From Halobaculum marinum (lineage in GTDB: Archaea; Halobacteriota; Halobacteria; Halobacteriales; Haloferacaceae): a stretch of DNA of 64,000 bases. The notes under the pieces were generated by a model. That model did not search any database. It had not been told where the DNA came from and saw only the letters and a list, made by a program, of their open reading frames with translations. Made by a program: the position numbers and the translations under genes. Shown one piece after another: positions 1 to 9,046 of the stretch. Location: assembly GCF_029338555.1 (NCBI RefSeq), contig NZ_CP119991.1, forward strand, positions 62,001-126,000, written 5' to 3'. How positions within the stretch are numbered: the first letter of the stretch is position 1; each line of letters opens with the position of its first letter.

Positions 1-864
1 GACGAACCCGGCGAAGATAAGCACGAACCCGCCAGCCGTGGCGGCGTCCGGCACCTCCTGGAGGAACAGCCACGCCGACAGCGCGGCGAACACGGGCGCG
101 ACGTACGAGACGAGGTTGATCTCGATCGGCCCGAGCCGGTCGAGCAGGTCGAAGTAGATCAAGAATCCGAGCGCACTGGCCGCAAGCGAGAGATACGCGA
201 GCGCCAGCACCGCGTCGAGAGTGAGGTCCACGCTCGCGACCGACTCGCCGAGGCCGGCGGAGGCGGCGTGCATGAGCAGCGCGCCGAGGAGCATCGCCCA
301 CGCCTCCATCGTCTCGATGGGCACGTCGGAGTCGATCCGACGGGTGATCACGCTCCCGAGGGCGAACGACGCGGCGGCGCCGAGGATGAGCAGTTTGGGG
401 ATGGTGCCGCCGGCGAGGAGGTTGGCCGGGTCGAGGTCAGACAGCACCGCCACGCCGACGAGGCCGAGCAGGAGACCGACCACGCCGACGACGGTGAGGC
501 GCTCGCTGGGTAACAGTGCCCGGGCGAACCCGGTGGTGAGCACCGGACTCAGACTCACCACGACCGCGGCGGCGGCGCTCGTCACGGCGTCGTCGGCCTC
601 CCCCACGAACAACAGGGCGTGGTACGCCGCGATGAGCAGCACCGCACCCACGAGCACCTCGGCCCACTGGTCGCGCCCCCGCGGCACCGGTGTGTCGGTG
701 GCGTACACCGCGTACGCGAGCATCACGACGCCCGCGATGTCGTACCGGACCGCGGCGAACAACACCGGCGGGAAGAACGCCAGCCCCGCCTTGATGGCCA
801 TGAACGCCGACCCCCAGATGGCGGCGAGCGCGAGAAACAGCCCGAGTGATCGATACCGGTTCAC
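1..864 (-). CDS. EamA/DMT-family transporter, 3' end cut by window edge
   Basis: This is a multi-pass inner-membrane carrier of the drug/metabolite transporter family, probably exporting a small metabolite; the substrate cannot be told. The translation opens with a GTG start at 864 and runs through alternating hydrophobic helices. An early AAIWGSAFMAIKAG motif and a late helix ending SAWLFLQEVPDAATAGG are typical of the two EamA repeats. All 288 codons to base 1 are open, so the C-terminus lies outside the window. The family call rests on helix pattern and these motifs. Confidence 0.82.
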   Translation of the reverse strand, partial: MNRYRSLGLFLALAAIWGSAFMAIKAGLAFFPPVLFAAVRYDIAGVVMLAYAVYATDTPVPRGRDQWAEVLVGAVLLIAAYHALLFVGEADDAVTSAAAAVVVSLSPVLTTGFARALLPSERLTVVGVVGLLLGLVGVAVLSDLDPANLLAGGTIPKLLILGAAASFALGSVITRRIDSDVPIETMEAWAMLLGALLMHAASAGLGESVASVDLTLDAVLALAYLSLAASALGFLIYFDLLDRLGPIEINLVSYVAPVFAALSAWLFLQEVPDAATAGGFVLIFAGFV

Positions 865-951
865 ACCGACGCTGTGCGTCGGGGGTGTCTCAACGTTTCG
901 TCTCGACGACGGCGGGGCATCGCGTCGCCAGACGAAGACGGGGTGGGCCCC

Positions 952-1788
952 TCAGAGGTCCCACCGAGCGAACAGCCAGGCGCTCACGGCGAGCACACCG
1001 ACGGTTGCGACACACAGGACCGCCATCCCGGCGAGGTCGGTCGTCCCATCCACGAGCACGGCGGCTGGGTCGAAGTAGCGCGAGGGGGCGACTGCGCCGA
1101 CCCACTCGTACTCGGTGATGCTCGTGAACGACTCGACGAGCCACGCCGCGAAGACGGCCCCGAGCGCCGCGCGCCCGGCGGTCCGCCCGCGCCGGACGAC
1201 GACGCCGAACAAGACCCCGAGTGCCCCCCACGACAGGAGGAACGGCACCGCGAGGACGTGCAACACGAACAGGCGCGCCGGGTCGAGCGGGTGGCCGACC
1301 GCGACCGACCCGGCGTACAGCGCCGCCGGGACGGCAACGTTGGCGACGGCGATGGGAACGAGCAGCGCCAGGAACGTCCCGAGGAGGACGCTCGTCCGGG
1401 GGACCGACGCCGCCAACAGCGTCTCCATCCGGTCGTCGCGGAGGGGACGCGCGACCCCGTTGGCGGCGCTGTACGCGACGTAGCCCGCGAGGGCGACCAC
1501 CCAGCCGAAGGTGTAGAACTCGCCGGCGAGCAGTCCGGCCAAGGAACTCAGCGTCTCGAACCCAAGCAGGGCGACCATCGGCGCCGGCATGGAGTCGAGC
1601 AGTTGGTCGACCTCGCCGCCGGCGACGATGTCCGGACCGATCCAGACGAACAGGAGGCCGAACAGGGTGAGACCGACGGCGAGCCACAGGCTTGCGCGGA
1701 GGCGTCGCTCCGCCTCGAACCGACACACCGCCCACGCCGCGCTCGCCGGCGACGACGCGCCCGTCACGCTCGCGGTGTCGGTGATCAT
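952..1788 (-). CDS. ABC-2 type transporter permease
   Basis: This is a membrane subunit (278 aa) of an ABC exporter, with about six hydrophobic segments. A cytoplasmic N-terminus (CRFEAERRLRASLW) precedes the first helix, as in ABC-2 permeases. The ATG at 1788 overlaps the end of the upstream permease gene by four bases (ATGA). A much longer open frame continues upstream but reads antisense-like arginine-rich sequence, so the ATG is preferred. It is a paralogue of the preceding permease: both carry the phrase GGYVAYSA or AGYVAYSA and a D-R-x-E/D-T-L-L-A-A/P segment. It probably forms a heterodimeric pore with that protein. Confidence 0.85.
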   Translation of the reverse strand: MITDTASVTGASSPASAAWAVCRFEAERRLRASLWLAVGLTLFGLLFVWIGPDIVAGGEVDQLLDSMPAPMVALLGFETLSSLAGLLAGEFYTFGWVVALAGYVAYSAANGVARPLRDDRMETLLAASVPRTSVLLGTFLALLVPIAVANVAVPAALYAGSVAVGHPLDPARLFVLHVLAVPFLLSWGALGVLFGVVVRRGRTAGRAALGAVFAAWLVESFTSITEYEWVGAVAPSRYFDPAAVLVDGTTDLAGMAVLCVATVGVLAVSAWLFARWDL

Positions 1789-2573
1789 TGGACGTCCATC
1801 CCCCGGAAGCGGACGACTGCGGCGACCAACAGCAGCGCAGCGGCGGCGGTCAACACCGCAGCGCCGCCGAGGTCGTACTCGCTGGCGGTCAAGATTGCGA
1901 GCGGGTCGTAGTAGCGGGTCGGCGAGAGCGCGCCGAGCCACGACACGTCCGTCCCGGCGGTCGCGGTCGACACCACGAACCCCGCGACGACGGCGCCGGC
2001 GGCGACCCCCTCGGCGACCGAGCGGCGCGGCGCGGCGACAGAGGCGAGCATCCCCCACGCCCCGCAACACAGGAGGTAGGGAACCGACAGCGCGTGGACC
2101 GCGAGCAGGTCGACGAGCGCAACGGGTTCGTTCACGAGGCGCGTCCCCGCGGCGACGGCAACGAACACGGCGACGTTGACGAGCACGATGGGAACCGCGA
2201 GCGCGAGGAACTTCTCGCCGAGCACGCGCGCTCGGGAGACCGGCGCCGCGAGGAGCGTGTCGAGGCGGTCGTCTTCGATGTCGCCGGCGACCGTGCCCGC
2301 CGCGCTGTAGGCGACGTAGCCACCCAGGCCGAGTAACCAGACGAACTGGTACAGTTCGAGGGCGATGAACCCCTCGATAGTGCCGATCGCAGCGAGGTCG
2401 AACGCGTCGACGAGCGCCGGCGGGTACTGGTCGACGAACGCCGCGAGGTCGACCTCGCCGAGCAGGCTGGGCGCGAGAAACACCATCATCGCCGCGAACG
2501 CCGACAGGCCGACGGCGATCAGCGCCGACGCCGGCAGTCGCCGCCGGCCCTCGAACCGCGCGGTCGCCAACAT
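1785..2573 (-). CDS. ABC-2 type transporter permease
   Basis: This is the first permease (262 aa) of a three-gene ABC exporter operon. It has about six transmembrane helices after a short basic N-terminus (ATARFEGRRRLPA). Its ATG lies in a TGATG junction with the stop of the ATPase gene, and its own stop overlaps the next permease, so the three subunits are translationally coupled. The substrate is unknown; ABC-2 exporters of this type in haloarchaea are mostly uncharacterised. It shares internal motifs with the downstream permease, consistent with gene duplication. Confidence 0.85.
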   Translation of the reverse strand: MLATARFEGRRRLPASALIAVGLSAFAAMMVFLAPSLLGEVDLAAFVDQYPPALVDAFDLAAIGTIEGFIALELYQFVWLLGLGGYVAYSAAGTVAGDIEDDRLDTLLAAPVSRARVLGEKFLALAVPIVLVNVAVFVAVAAGTRLVNEPVALVDLLAVHALSVPYLLCCGAWGMLASVAAPRRSVAEGVAAGAVVAGFVVSTATAGTDVSWLGALSPTRYYDPLAILTASEYDLGGAAVLTAAAALLLVAAVVRFRGMDVQ

Positions 2574-3613
2574 CAGGTCGACGCCCCCGTCGACACCTCA
2601 CCGTCGCGCTCGCCGTCGTCGGCAACCGTCTCGTCGGAGTCGGTCTCCGCGCGCGACTCGTCGCCCGTCACGTCGGCGACCGTGCCGTCGCCGTCGACGC
2701 CGCCGCCGTAGAACCGCATGAACACGTCCTCCAGCGGCGCCTCTTCGATAGCGAGGTCGACGAGGTCGTGGTCGAGCAGTCGCCGGAGCAGCGGTTCGTA
2801 CGGCCCGGTGTAGGTGAACGAGACGGTCGTCCCCGCGCGGGTCCCCGTCGCGGCGGACTCGCCGTCACCGACGGTCACGTCATGGGCGCCGTCGACGGCG
2901 AACGCGTCTGCGGGGACCGGGTTCGCGAACTCGGCGCGGACGACCTTCCCGCTCCGGTGGAGCAGGTCGTCGACGTCCTCCAGCGCGATGAGGCGCCCTT
3001 CGCGGATGATGCCGACGCGGTCGCACACCTTCCGCACCTCGCTCAGCACGTGCGAGGAGAAGAAGAACGTCTTCCCGCGCTCCTGTTCGGCTCGGACGAA
3101 CGCGTGGAACTGCTCCTGTTTCAACGGGTCCAGCCCGGAGGTGGGTTCATCCATGATCACGAGGTCGGGGTCGTGCATGAACGCCAGGACGATGGCGAGC
3201 ATCTGCCTGTTCCCCCGGGAGTAGTCGCCCACCTTGCGGTCGAGCGGCGGGTCGAACAGTTCGAGCAGTTCCTCGCTGCGGACGTCGCCGCGGAGTCGAC
3301 CGTGGTACGCCAACAGCCGACGCCCAGTGACGCCCTCGTCGAGGCCCGGTTCGCTCGGGAGGTAGCCCACGTTCGCGCGGGCCGCCCGTAGCGCCGCGGC
3401 GTCGGTCACGTCCGCGCCCAGCACCCGCGCGGTCCCACTGGTGGGCGACTGGAACCCGAGGAGGGTCCGGATGGTGGTCGTCTTGCCGGCGCCGTTGGGG
3501 CCGAGGAAGCCGAACACCTCGCCGCGTCGGACCGTCAGCGAGAGGTCTTCGATCCCCCGAACGGGGCCGTATCGCTTCGTGAGGCCGTCGGTCACGACCG
3601 GTTCGGTGCTCAT
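2573..3613 (-). CDS. ABC transporter ATP-binding protein
   Basis: This is the cytoplasmic ATPase (346 aa) that powers the two downstream permeases. Walker A GPNGAGKTT lies near residue 42, a Q-loop reads LLGFQSPTSG, the signature is YSRGNRQ (a variant of LSGGQ), Walker B is LVIMDEP, and an H-loop follows in FFFSSHVLSE. After the nucleotide-binding domain comes a CcmA/NatA-type C-terminal extension and a very acidic tail rich in Asp, Glu and Thr. The ATG at 3613 directly precedes the conserved start; the frame is open further upstream but without family similarity. Confidence 0.92.
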   Translation of the reverse strand: MSTEPVVTDGLTKRYGPVRGIEDLSLTVRRGEVFGFLGPNGAGKTTTIRTLLGFQSPTSGTARVLGADVTDAAALRAARANVGYLPSEPGLDEGVTGRRLLAYHGRLRGDVRSEELLELFDPPLDRKVGDYSRGNRQMLAIVLAFMHDPDLVIMDEPTSGLDPLKQEQFHAFVRAEQERGKTFFFSSHVLSEVRKVCDRVGIIREGRLIALEDVDDLLHRSGKVVRAEFANPVPADAFAVDGAHDVTVGDGESAATGTRAGTTVSFTYTGPYEPLLRRLLDHDLVDLAIEEAPLEDVFMRFYGGGVDGDGTVADVTGDESRAETDSDETVADDGERDGEVSTGAST

Positions 3614-3757
3614 TACAGTGAGATTCGTGCACGAAATGATGAGAATACCGGTGGATACGTCCACACACACTCTGGACCGAGCGGACCCGCCGGTCGACTC
3701 CAGCGCCGTTGAAACCGGCGCTGGATTGACGCTGTGCGGCGTTCGATTGCTTCGTGT

Positions 3758-4129
3758 ATGTTCGACTACATCACAGAGCTGAACGAGGGGCCAGTGGTCG
3801 CGTTCCGCGTGTCCGACCGCGTGACCGAGGAGGACTTCGCCGCGTTGAGCGACGAGATGGACGAACGAATCGACGAACACGGCTCCGTGCGACTGTACGT
3901 CGAGTTCGACGGCATTCCACTCCCCGAGTTGGAGGCGCTCGACGACGACCTGAAGCTGTGGCGCCGCTACAGCAACGACATCTCCCGCTACGCAATCGTC
4001 GGCGAGGGGCGCCTGCTCAAGTGGGGCACCGCCGTCAGCGACCGGCTCACCGGTGTCGAGGTGGAGTTCTTCAACCGGGACGACCGCGAGGCGGCCCACG
4101 AGTGGATCGACGAGGGGATCACCGCGTAA
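3758..4129 (+). CDS. SpoIIAA-like (STAS-fold) protein
   Basis: This is a small soluble protein of 123 aa. Its pattern (MFDYITEL, then VVAFRVSDRVTEEDF, then VRLYVEFDG and RYAIVGEG) fits the SpoIIAA-like family with an alternating beta-alpha STAS-type fold. The family is thought to bind membranes or partner proteins, but its role in archaea is not established. The ATG at 3758 is chosen over one at 3734 because the extra eight residues (MRRSIASC) do not belong to the domain. It stands alone, divergent from the ABC operon. Confidence 0.72.
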   Translation: MFDYITELNEGPVVAFRVSDRVTEEDFAALSDEMDERIDEHGSVRLYVEFDGIPLPELEALDDDLKLWRRYSNDISRYAIVGEGRLLKWGTAVSDRLTGVEVEFFNRDDREAAHEWIDEGITA

Positions 4130-4180
4130 GCGACGGCCGTCGGCGAGGCGATTTTATCCACGCGGAGCGGACCCACCGCC

Positions 4181-4345
4181 GTGCTCGGACTCCAGTTCTA
4201 CGTCTGTGACCGCTGTGACGCCGTCCACTCGGGCGTCGAGGAGCCGCCGGCGTGTGCACGCTGTGGCGACGGACGATTCGCGAATATCACGACGGCGGTG
4301 CAGGGAGACTCGTACTTCACGCGGGCGAGTGCACCGGAGCGGTGA
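4181..4345 (+). CDS. Zinc-finger microprotein (54 aa)
   Basis: This is a short GTG-initiated open frame encoding 54 residues with two CxxC knuckles (CDRC near residue 9 and CARC near residue 25), the layout of a rubredoxin-like or zinc-ribbon microprotein. An AT-rich stretch (gattttatcc) sits about 25 bases upstream, as expected for a leaderless haloarchaeal transcript. Haloarchaea encode many such small zinc-finger proteins with regulatory roles, but this one is not assigned. Support is the cysteine spacing, the start position and codon use like its neighbours. Confidence 0.6.
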   Translation: MLGLQFYVCDRCDAVHSGVEEPPACARCGDGRFANITTAVQGDSYFTRASAPER

Positions 4346-4450
4346 TCGCAGACGACACCGAGCGCCCGCGATGGAGTGGTACCGGGTCACCCCCACGGCC
4401 CCGCCACCAGCGGCGATACGCTTGAGTCCCCGGCCCTCGCATCCGCGCTC

Positions 4451-4873
4451 GTGCTCGTCGAACAGCTCATGTCGCGCGAGGTGGTCACCTGCGACGCCGG
4501 CGGGTCGCTCCACGCGGCGGTCGAGCAGATGCTCGAGGCGACCGTCGGCAGCGTCATCGTCACGCGCGACGACGCGCCGGTCGCCATCCTCACCGAGACG
4601 GACGTGCTCCGAGCGACGGCCGTGACGGGCCGGCCGCTCGACGACATCCCGATCCGCCGAGTCGCGAGTCACCCGCTCGTCACCACGTCGCCGCGGACGA
4701 CGATCCGCAACGCCGTCGGGACGATGACCGACAACGACGTCAAGAAACTGCCCGTGGTCGCGGGGACCGACCTCGTCGGTATCATCACACAAAGCGACAT
4801 CGTCGCCCACTACGGCGACTTCATCCGGGAGGCACACCGCCTCAACGCCCAAGCCGACGCCTGGGAGGAGTGA
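4451..4873 (+). CDS. Tandem CBS-domain protein
   Basis: This is a soluble protein of about 140 aa made of two CBS domains, which together bind adenine nucleotides and act as an energy or ligand sensor. The first domain begins VEQLMSREVVTCDAGGSL and the second VASHPLVTTSPRTTIRNAV, each ending in an L-x-G-I/AI-L/I-T-x-x-D motif. A GTG at 4451 places the first residues exactly at the domain border. An ATG at 4376 would add 25 residues of low-complexity sequence and overlap the likely promoter (gatacgcttgag). No effector domain is present, so it may regulate a partner in trans. Confidence 0.85.
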   Translation: MLVEQLMSREVVTCDAGGSLHAAVEQMLEATVGSVIVTRDDAPVAILTETDVLRATAVTGRPLDDIPIRRVASHPLVTTSPRTTIRNAVGTMTDNDVKKLPVVAGTDLVGIITQSDIVAHYGDFIREAHRLNAQADAWEE

Positions 4874-5000
4874 CCGGTGGAGCCCGTGTCCGGGAGTCGC
4901 AGGTGACTCGCGTCGGTCCACCCGGGCCGGCCGAGTACGTTCGAGCGACTCGGAACGGCGTGTAGTTTCACGTCGCTCGCGCTCGAACCACCAAGGTGTG

Positions 5001-5894
5001 ATGCAGACTCGCCTCCGGACGCCGCCCGCGCTCGCCGGCGTCGACGTCGACCACGAGTTCCGCGAGGTGAACGGCGTGGGTCTCCACGTCGTCGCCGCGG
5101 GCGACCCGGCCGACCCGCTCGTCGTGCTCCTCCACGGCTTCCCGGAGTTCTGGTACGGGTGGCACCGTCAGATCGCCCCGCTCGTCGCGGCCGGCTACCG
5201 CGTCCTCGTCCCCGACCAACGCGGCTACAACCGCAGCGGCAAGCCCGCGGGCGTCAGGCCGTACCGCCTCACCGAGTTGTCGCGCGACGTGGTCGAGTTG
5301 ATCCGCTCGGACGGCTACGAGTCGGCCCACATCGTCGGCCACGACTGGGGCGCGTTCGTCGCGTGGGACCTGGCGCTGCGCCACCCCGAGCGCGTCGACC
5401 GTCTCGGCGTCGTCAACGTCCCCCACCCGACGGTGTTCCGGCGCACTCTGCTGCGAAACCGCGAGCAACTGCGCCGGAGCTGGTACGCGTTCGCGTTCCA
5501 ACTGCCGTTCGTGCCGGAGTGGGCGGCCGCCCGCGACGACTTCTCGCTGTGGGTCCGGCTGCTCGCGGGGAGCGTCCCCGACGGCACGTTCACCGAGGCG
5601 GACTTCGATCGGTACCGCCGGGCGTGGAGCCACCCGCGGACGGCGCGGTCGATGATCAACTGGTACCGGGCGGTGCCGCGGTACCCGCGACTCCCGCCGC
5701 GCGAGCGGGTGACGGCGCCGACGCTGATCGTGTGGGGGGAGCAAGACGAGGCGCTCGTGCCCGAGATGGCGCCCGAGAGTCGCTCCTACTGCGACGACGG
5801 GCGGCTCGAACGGTTCCCGAATGCGGGACACTTCGTCACCCACGAACGGCCCGACGCGGTCGCGGACCTCCTCGTCGACCACCTCGACGGGTAG
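5001..5894 (+). CDS. Alpha/beta hydrolase, epoxide-hydrolase-like
   Basis: This is a soluble alpha/beta-hydrolase of 297 aa. The oxyanion-hole motif is HGFPE at residues 45-49. The nucleophile elbow GHDWGA (Asp 115) is the aspartate type used by epoxide hydrolases and haloalkane dehalogenases rather than the serine of esterases. The catalytic histidine is in AGHFVTHE near the C-terminus. The cap region carries SMINWYRA, which resembles epoxide hydrolases. The natural substrate is unknown. A GTG codon directly precedes the chosen ATG and could serve instead. Confidence 0.85.
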   Translation: MQTRLRTPPALAGVDVDHEFREVNGVGLHVVAAGDPADPLVVLLHGFPEFWYGWHRQIAPLVAAGYRVLVPDQRGYNRSGKPAGVRPYRLTELSRDVVELIRSDGYESAHIVGHDWGAFVAWDLALRHPERVDRLGVVNVPHPTVFRRTLLRNREQLRRSWYAFAFQLPFVPEWAAARDDFSLWVRLLAGSVPDGTFTEADFDRYRRAWSHPRTARSMINWYRAVPRYPRLPPRERVTAPTLIVWGEQDEALVPEMAPESRSYCDDGRLERFPNAGHFVTHERPDAVADLLVDHLDG

Positions 5895-5940
5895 CCTTCC
5901 CGATCTCGCACAATGACGGAGACGCCTCCGAGCCAGCGGG

Positions 5941-7599
5941 TCACGAGGCCGTTCGGAACGCGAAGCGCGCGCCGCCGTCGGCGCTCTCTTCGACGTCGAG
6001 CGCCCAGCCGTGGCCCTCTGCGACCGCCGAGACGATCGCGAGTCCGACGCCGGTGCCGCCGGCGCCGGAGACGCCCGGTTCGAGCACGTCCGCCCGGTCT
6101 TCGGGCGGGATCCCCGGGCCGTCGTCCGCGACGACGAAGCCGTCGGCGGCGTCGGCCACGGTGACGGTCACGTCGTCGCCGCCGTGTTCTGCGGCGTTGC
6201 GAAATAGGTTCTCCAACGCCTGCTTGAGGCGGAGGCGGTCCGCCTCGATGGTGCGGTCGGTCGCAAGCGTGAGGGTCGCGTCGGTCATCTCGACGCCCGC
6301 CCAGGCCTCTTCGGCGACGGCGTCGAGGTCGACCGCCTCGGTGTCGCCCACGGCCTTCCCGGTGCGAGTGAGCGTCAGCAGGTCCTCGATAATCTCGTCG
6401 ATACGCTCGTGGGCGTCGGCGATCCGATCGAAGTGCTCAGGGTTGGGGTCGCGCTCCGCGAGTTCGGCGTAGCCGGTCGCGATCGAGAGGGGGTTGCGGA
6501 GGTCGTGGCTCACGACGCTGGCGAACTCGTCGAGCCGTTCGTTCCGCCGCTCCAGTTCCCGTTCGTGTTCCCGGCGGTCGGTGATGTCGTGGAGGATGTA
6601 GAGGTAGGCGTCCGTGTCGCTCCCCGTCCATTCGAGGTGGCGCTTCCGACACGTGACCCAGCGGTCGTCGTCGAGCGACAGTTCGCACGTCTCGTCGGCC
6701 GGCGTGTCGATCAGTTGGGGAACCGGGGCGGCGTCCGCGTGGGTCAACACCTCCCCGACCTCGCAGTCGGCGCCCAACATCGCCGCTGCCGCTGGGTTTC
6801 GGTCGAGGACTCGCCCGTCGGCGTCGGTGACGAGGATCCCGTCGGACACCTCCGAGAGAATCGCGTCGCGTTCGATCGGCGCGACCGTGAGGAGTTGGTA
6901 CCGAACGAGCGCGACCGCCACCGTCACGCCGAACACCGCGAGTGCGACCGGCGTGAGGTCGATCATCGTCACGTCGAGGATGTACGACCCGACGCTCGCG
7001 CCGAGCGGGACCACCGCCCCCAGTGTGACGAGCCCCGCCTGTCGTCGGTACACGCTCGGTGCACGGATGCTCGTCAACACGATCCGAGCGACGCCCGCCA
7101 AGACGAATACGTAGGCGTAGCCGACGCACGCGAGGAACACCGGTCCGTGCACCACGTCGAGGGCCACGAACCCCCCGTAGCTCGACATCTGCACCTGCTC
7201 GCGGACGTACTGGTCGAGCGACGGCACCCACACCGACAGGCCCGCGACGACGGGGAACGCGACGGCGGCAGCGAGTCGCCGGCGGGTGACGGTCGCCCCC
7301 TTCCCGGCGTAGGTGAACGCGAACGCGCAAAACAGGATCGGGGCGACGAAGCCGGGGAGGTACTGGACGGAGTTCCACAGCACCTTCCACGCCTCCGTCG
7401 TCGCGAGCAACTGGAACGCGTAGGTGAGTGACCACACGGCGACGAGAAACATGAGCGCGACGAACAGCCGCGACCCCTCGGTGACGCTGCTCCGGCGTGC
7501 GATCACCGCGGCTCCAGCCGCGAGGAACGCCGCGAACAGCAGCACGAAGGCGATCGGCGGGAACTGCACAGAATACTGAAACGAATTGGCCGAGACCAT
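5941..7599 (-). CDS. 7TM-PAS sensor histidine kinase
   Basis: This is a membrane-bound sensor kinase of 552 aa. The N-terminal 230 residues form about seven hydrophobic helices (HisKA_7TM type). A PAS domain follows (near 240-345, ERDAILSEVSDGILVTDADG). Then come a HisKA dimerisation helix with the phospho-accepting His 365 (SHDLRNP) and a HATPase domain with NLFRNAAEHG, DDGPGIP and GTGVGLAIV. It autophosphorylates in response to an unknown signal. No response regulator is adjacent, so the partner is elsewhere. An upstream ATG at 7671 would add 24 polar residues before the first helix; the ATG at 7599 is preferred. Confidence 0.9.
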   Translation of the reverse strand: MVSANSFQYSVQFPPIAFVLLFAAFLAAGAAVIARRSSVTEGSRLFVALMFLVAVWSLTYAFQLLATTEAWKVLWNSVQYLPGFVAPILFCAFAFTYAGKGATVTRRRLAAAVAFPVVAGLSVWVPSLDQYVREQVQMSSYGGFVALDVVHGPVFLACVGYAYVFVLAGVARIVLTSIRAPSVYRRQAGLVTLGAVVPLGASVGSYILDVTMIDLTPVALAVFGVTVAVALVRYQLLTVAPIERDAILSEVSDGILVTDADGRVLDRNPAAAAMLGADCEVGEVLTHADAAPVPQLIDTPADETCELSLDDDRWVTCRKRHLEWTGSDTDAYLYILHDITDRREHERELERRNERLDEFASVVSHDLRNPLSIATGYAELAERDPNPEHFDRIADAHERIDEIIEDLLTLTRTGKAVGDTEAVDLDAVAEEAWAGVEMTDATLTLATDRTIEADRLRLKQALENLFRNAAEHGGDDVTVTVADAADGFVVADDGPGIPPEDRADVLEPGVSGAGGTGVGLAIVSAVAEGHGWALDVEESADGGARFAFRTAS

Positions 7600-7744
7600 A
7601 TAAATGTCGCGTAGCTCACTAGTTTGATCCGGAATTTCCCGGGAATCGGACTCCGCTCGCGACGCGGTCATCGGTGCAGTCGGTCGGCACGCCGACTATT
7701 CGAAGGGGTCGAGTCCACGCACGAGTCTCACCCGCCCGGCGAGG

Positions 7745-8065
7745 CTACTCCGGGTCGCCGCCGGTGCGACGGATGGAGTAGCGGGCGAGTCGGTAGAGGA
7801 TGACGGCGAAGAGTGCGAACGCGAACAGTTCGACGAGGTACAATTCGACCACTTCGATCGGCGTGACCGCTCCGACGAGGACGCTCCGCGTCGCCGTCAA
7901 CACGGCGTACGCGATAACCAGCGTCAGCGCTGGCATCGTGACCACCAACACCCCTGTCAAAGCGAGCCAGAAGCGCTCGGAGCGGACTGGGCGCTCCGCC
8001 GCCGTGTTCGACCCGCCGGTGTGCCGCCCTTCCTCTTGCCCGTGCGTCTCCGTCCCGTCGACCAT
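7745..8065 (-). CDS. Small two-helix membrane protein, unknown
   Basis: This is a protein of 106 aa with a polar, glycine- and glutamate-rich N-terminus of about 30 residues. Two hydrophobic helices follow (WLALTGVLVVTMPALTLVIAYAVL and a second around VVELYLVELFAFALFAVILY), then a basic end (RLARYSIRR). I do not recognise the family. It is transcribed away from the Mrp operon and shares a 133-base promoter region with it, so a link to ion homeostasis is possible but only positional. Confidence 0.55.
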   Translation of the reverse strand: MVDGTETHGQEEGRHTGGSNTAAERPVRSERFWLALTGVLVVTMPALTLVIAYAVLTATRSVLVGAVTPIEVVELYLVELFAFALFAVILYRLARYSIRRTGGDPE

Positions 8066-8198
8066 ACCAAACGATGTTCCCGAGTGCTCTTAACAGTAGC
8101 TACAAAATGACCGACATGGTAATATCTATGCTTGACGTTTAGCAGACTGTGAAATTCTTGGCGGGATCTCGCCCTCGTGGGCTCGGAGGAGGTACGCG

Positions 8199-8771
8199 GT
8201 GAGGACGCTGATGCGGTCCACGCCGCCGACCCTGCGGTCGCGAGTCGGTCGAGCCGGCGCGACCGCTTTCGTCGCGTACGCCTTCTACCTCGCACTCGGT
8301 GACCCGACGGATCCGTTCGACCTCGTGACCGGCGCAGCCAGCGCGGTCGTCGTCGGGGTTGTCCTCGGCGTGGTGGCGTTCACACGGACGCCGACCCGCG
8401 GGACGCTCACGACCGTCGCTCGTGCGACCGTCTTCTTCCCGGTCCTCCTCGTTGCGGTCGTGCGGGCCAACGTCTCGTTGGCACGGGTGCTCCTCGACCC
8501 CGACCTCCCCATCGAGCCCGAGGTCGTTCGGGTCCCCGGTCCCGAGGGGCCGTTCGGCCAAGCGCTGTTAGCGAACAGTATCACGCTCACGCCGGGGACG
8601 CTCACCCTCGACATCGTCGACGACGAACTGGTCGTCCACACACTCACCCCTGAGAGTCGCGCGGACCTCGAGTCCGGGACGCTCCAACGGTGGGTCGCCT
8701 ACGTCATCGGCGAGACGTCGATGCCGGCGGTCTCGACGCGACCGTTTGTCCGCGAGGGTGAGCGACAATGA
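8199..8771 (+). CDS. mnhE: Mrp/Mnh cation antiporter subunit E
   Basis: This is the first gene of the Mrp-type Na+/H+ antiporter operon. MnhE is a small membrane subunit needed for assembly of the complex. The 190-aa product has two N-terminal helices, then the family region with ANVSLARVLLDPDLPIEPEVV and SITLTPGTLTLDI, and a soluble C-terminal domain. A GTG at 8199 opens the frame; an ATG four codons later (8211) is an equal candidate. The stop overlaps the mnhF start by four bases. Confidence 0.9.
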   Translation: MRTLMRSTPPTLRSRVGRAGATAFVAYAFYLALGDPTDPFDLVTGAASAVVVGVVLGVVAFTRTPTRGTLTTVARATVFFPVLLVAVVRANVSLARVLLDPDLPIEPEVVRVPGPEGPFGQALLANSITLTPGTLTLDIVDDELVVHTLTPESRADLESGTLQRWVAYVIGETSMPAVSTRPFVREGERQ

Positions 8772-9046
8772 CGCCACTGCTAACTGCGGGGCTGCTCGCT
8801 GGAGCGACGGCGCTACTCGTCCTCGCGCTCGCGCTGTTCGCACGAGTCGCCCGCGGCCCGACGCCGGCCGACCGCGTCATCGCGGTCAACGTCATCGGGA
8901 CGGCGACGGTCGTCGTCATCGCGCTGGTGAGCGCCGGCCTCGGCGAACCGGGCTTCCTCGACGTGGCGCTGGTGTACGCCCTGTTGAACTTCCTGCTGTC
9001 GCTCGGGCTGTCGCGCTTCTCGGTCGAGCGCGGGGGGTTGCTGTGA
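8768..9046 (+). CDS. mnhF: Mrp/Mnh antiporter subunit F
   Basis: This is a 92-aa membrane subunit with three helices and the family core RGPTPADRVIAVNVIGT followed by FLDVALVYALLNFL. MnhF is a structural subunit of the Mrp complex beside subunits E and G. It starts in an ATGA overlap with mnhE and ends in a GTGA overlap with mnhG, so translation of the three is coupled. Length and motif match bacterial MnhF closely. Confidence 0.93.
   Translation: MTPLLTAGLLAGATALLVLALALFARVARGPTPADRVIAVNVIGTATVVVIALVSAGLGEPGFLDVALVYALLNFLLSLGLSRFSVERGGLL

Noticed and set aside
874-1911. A 345-codon plus-strand frame
   Set aside because: Antisense to the ABC permease genes; Arg-, Asp- and Gly-rich shadow of high-GC DNA without a domain.
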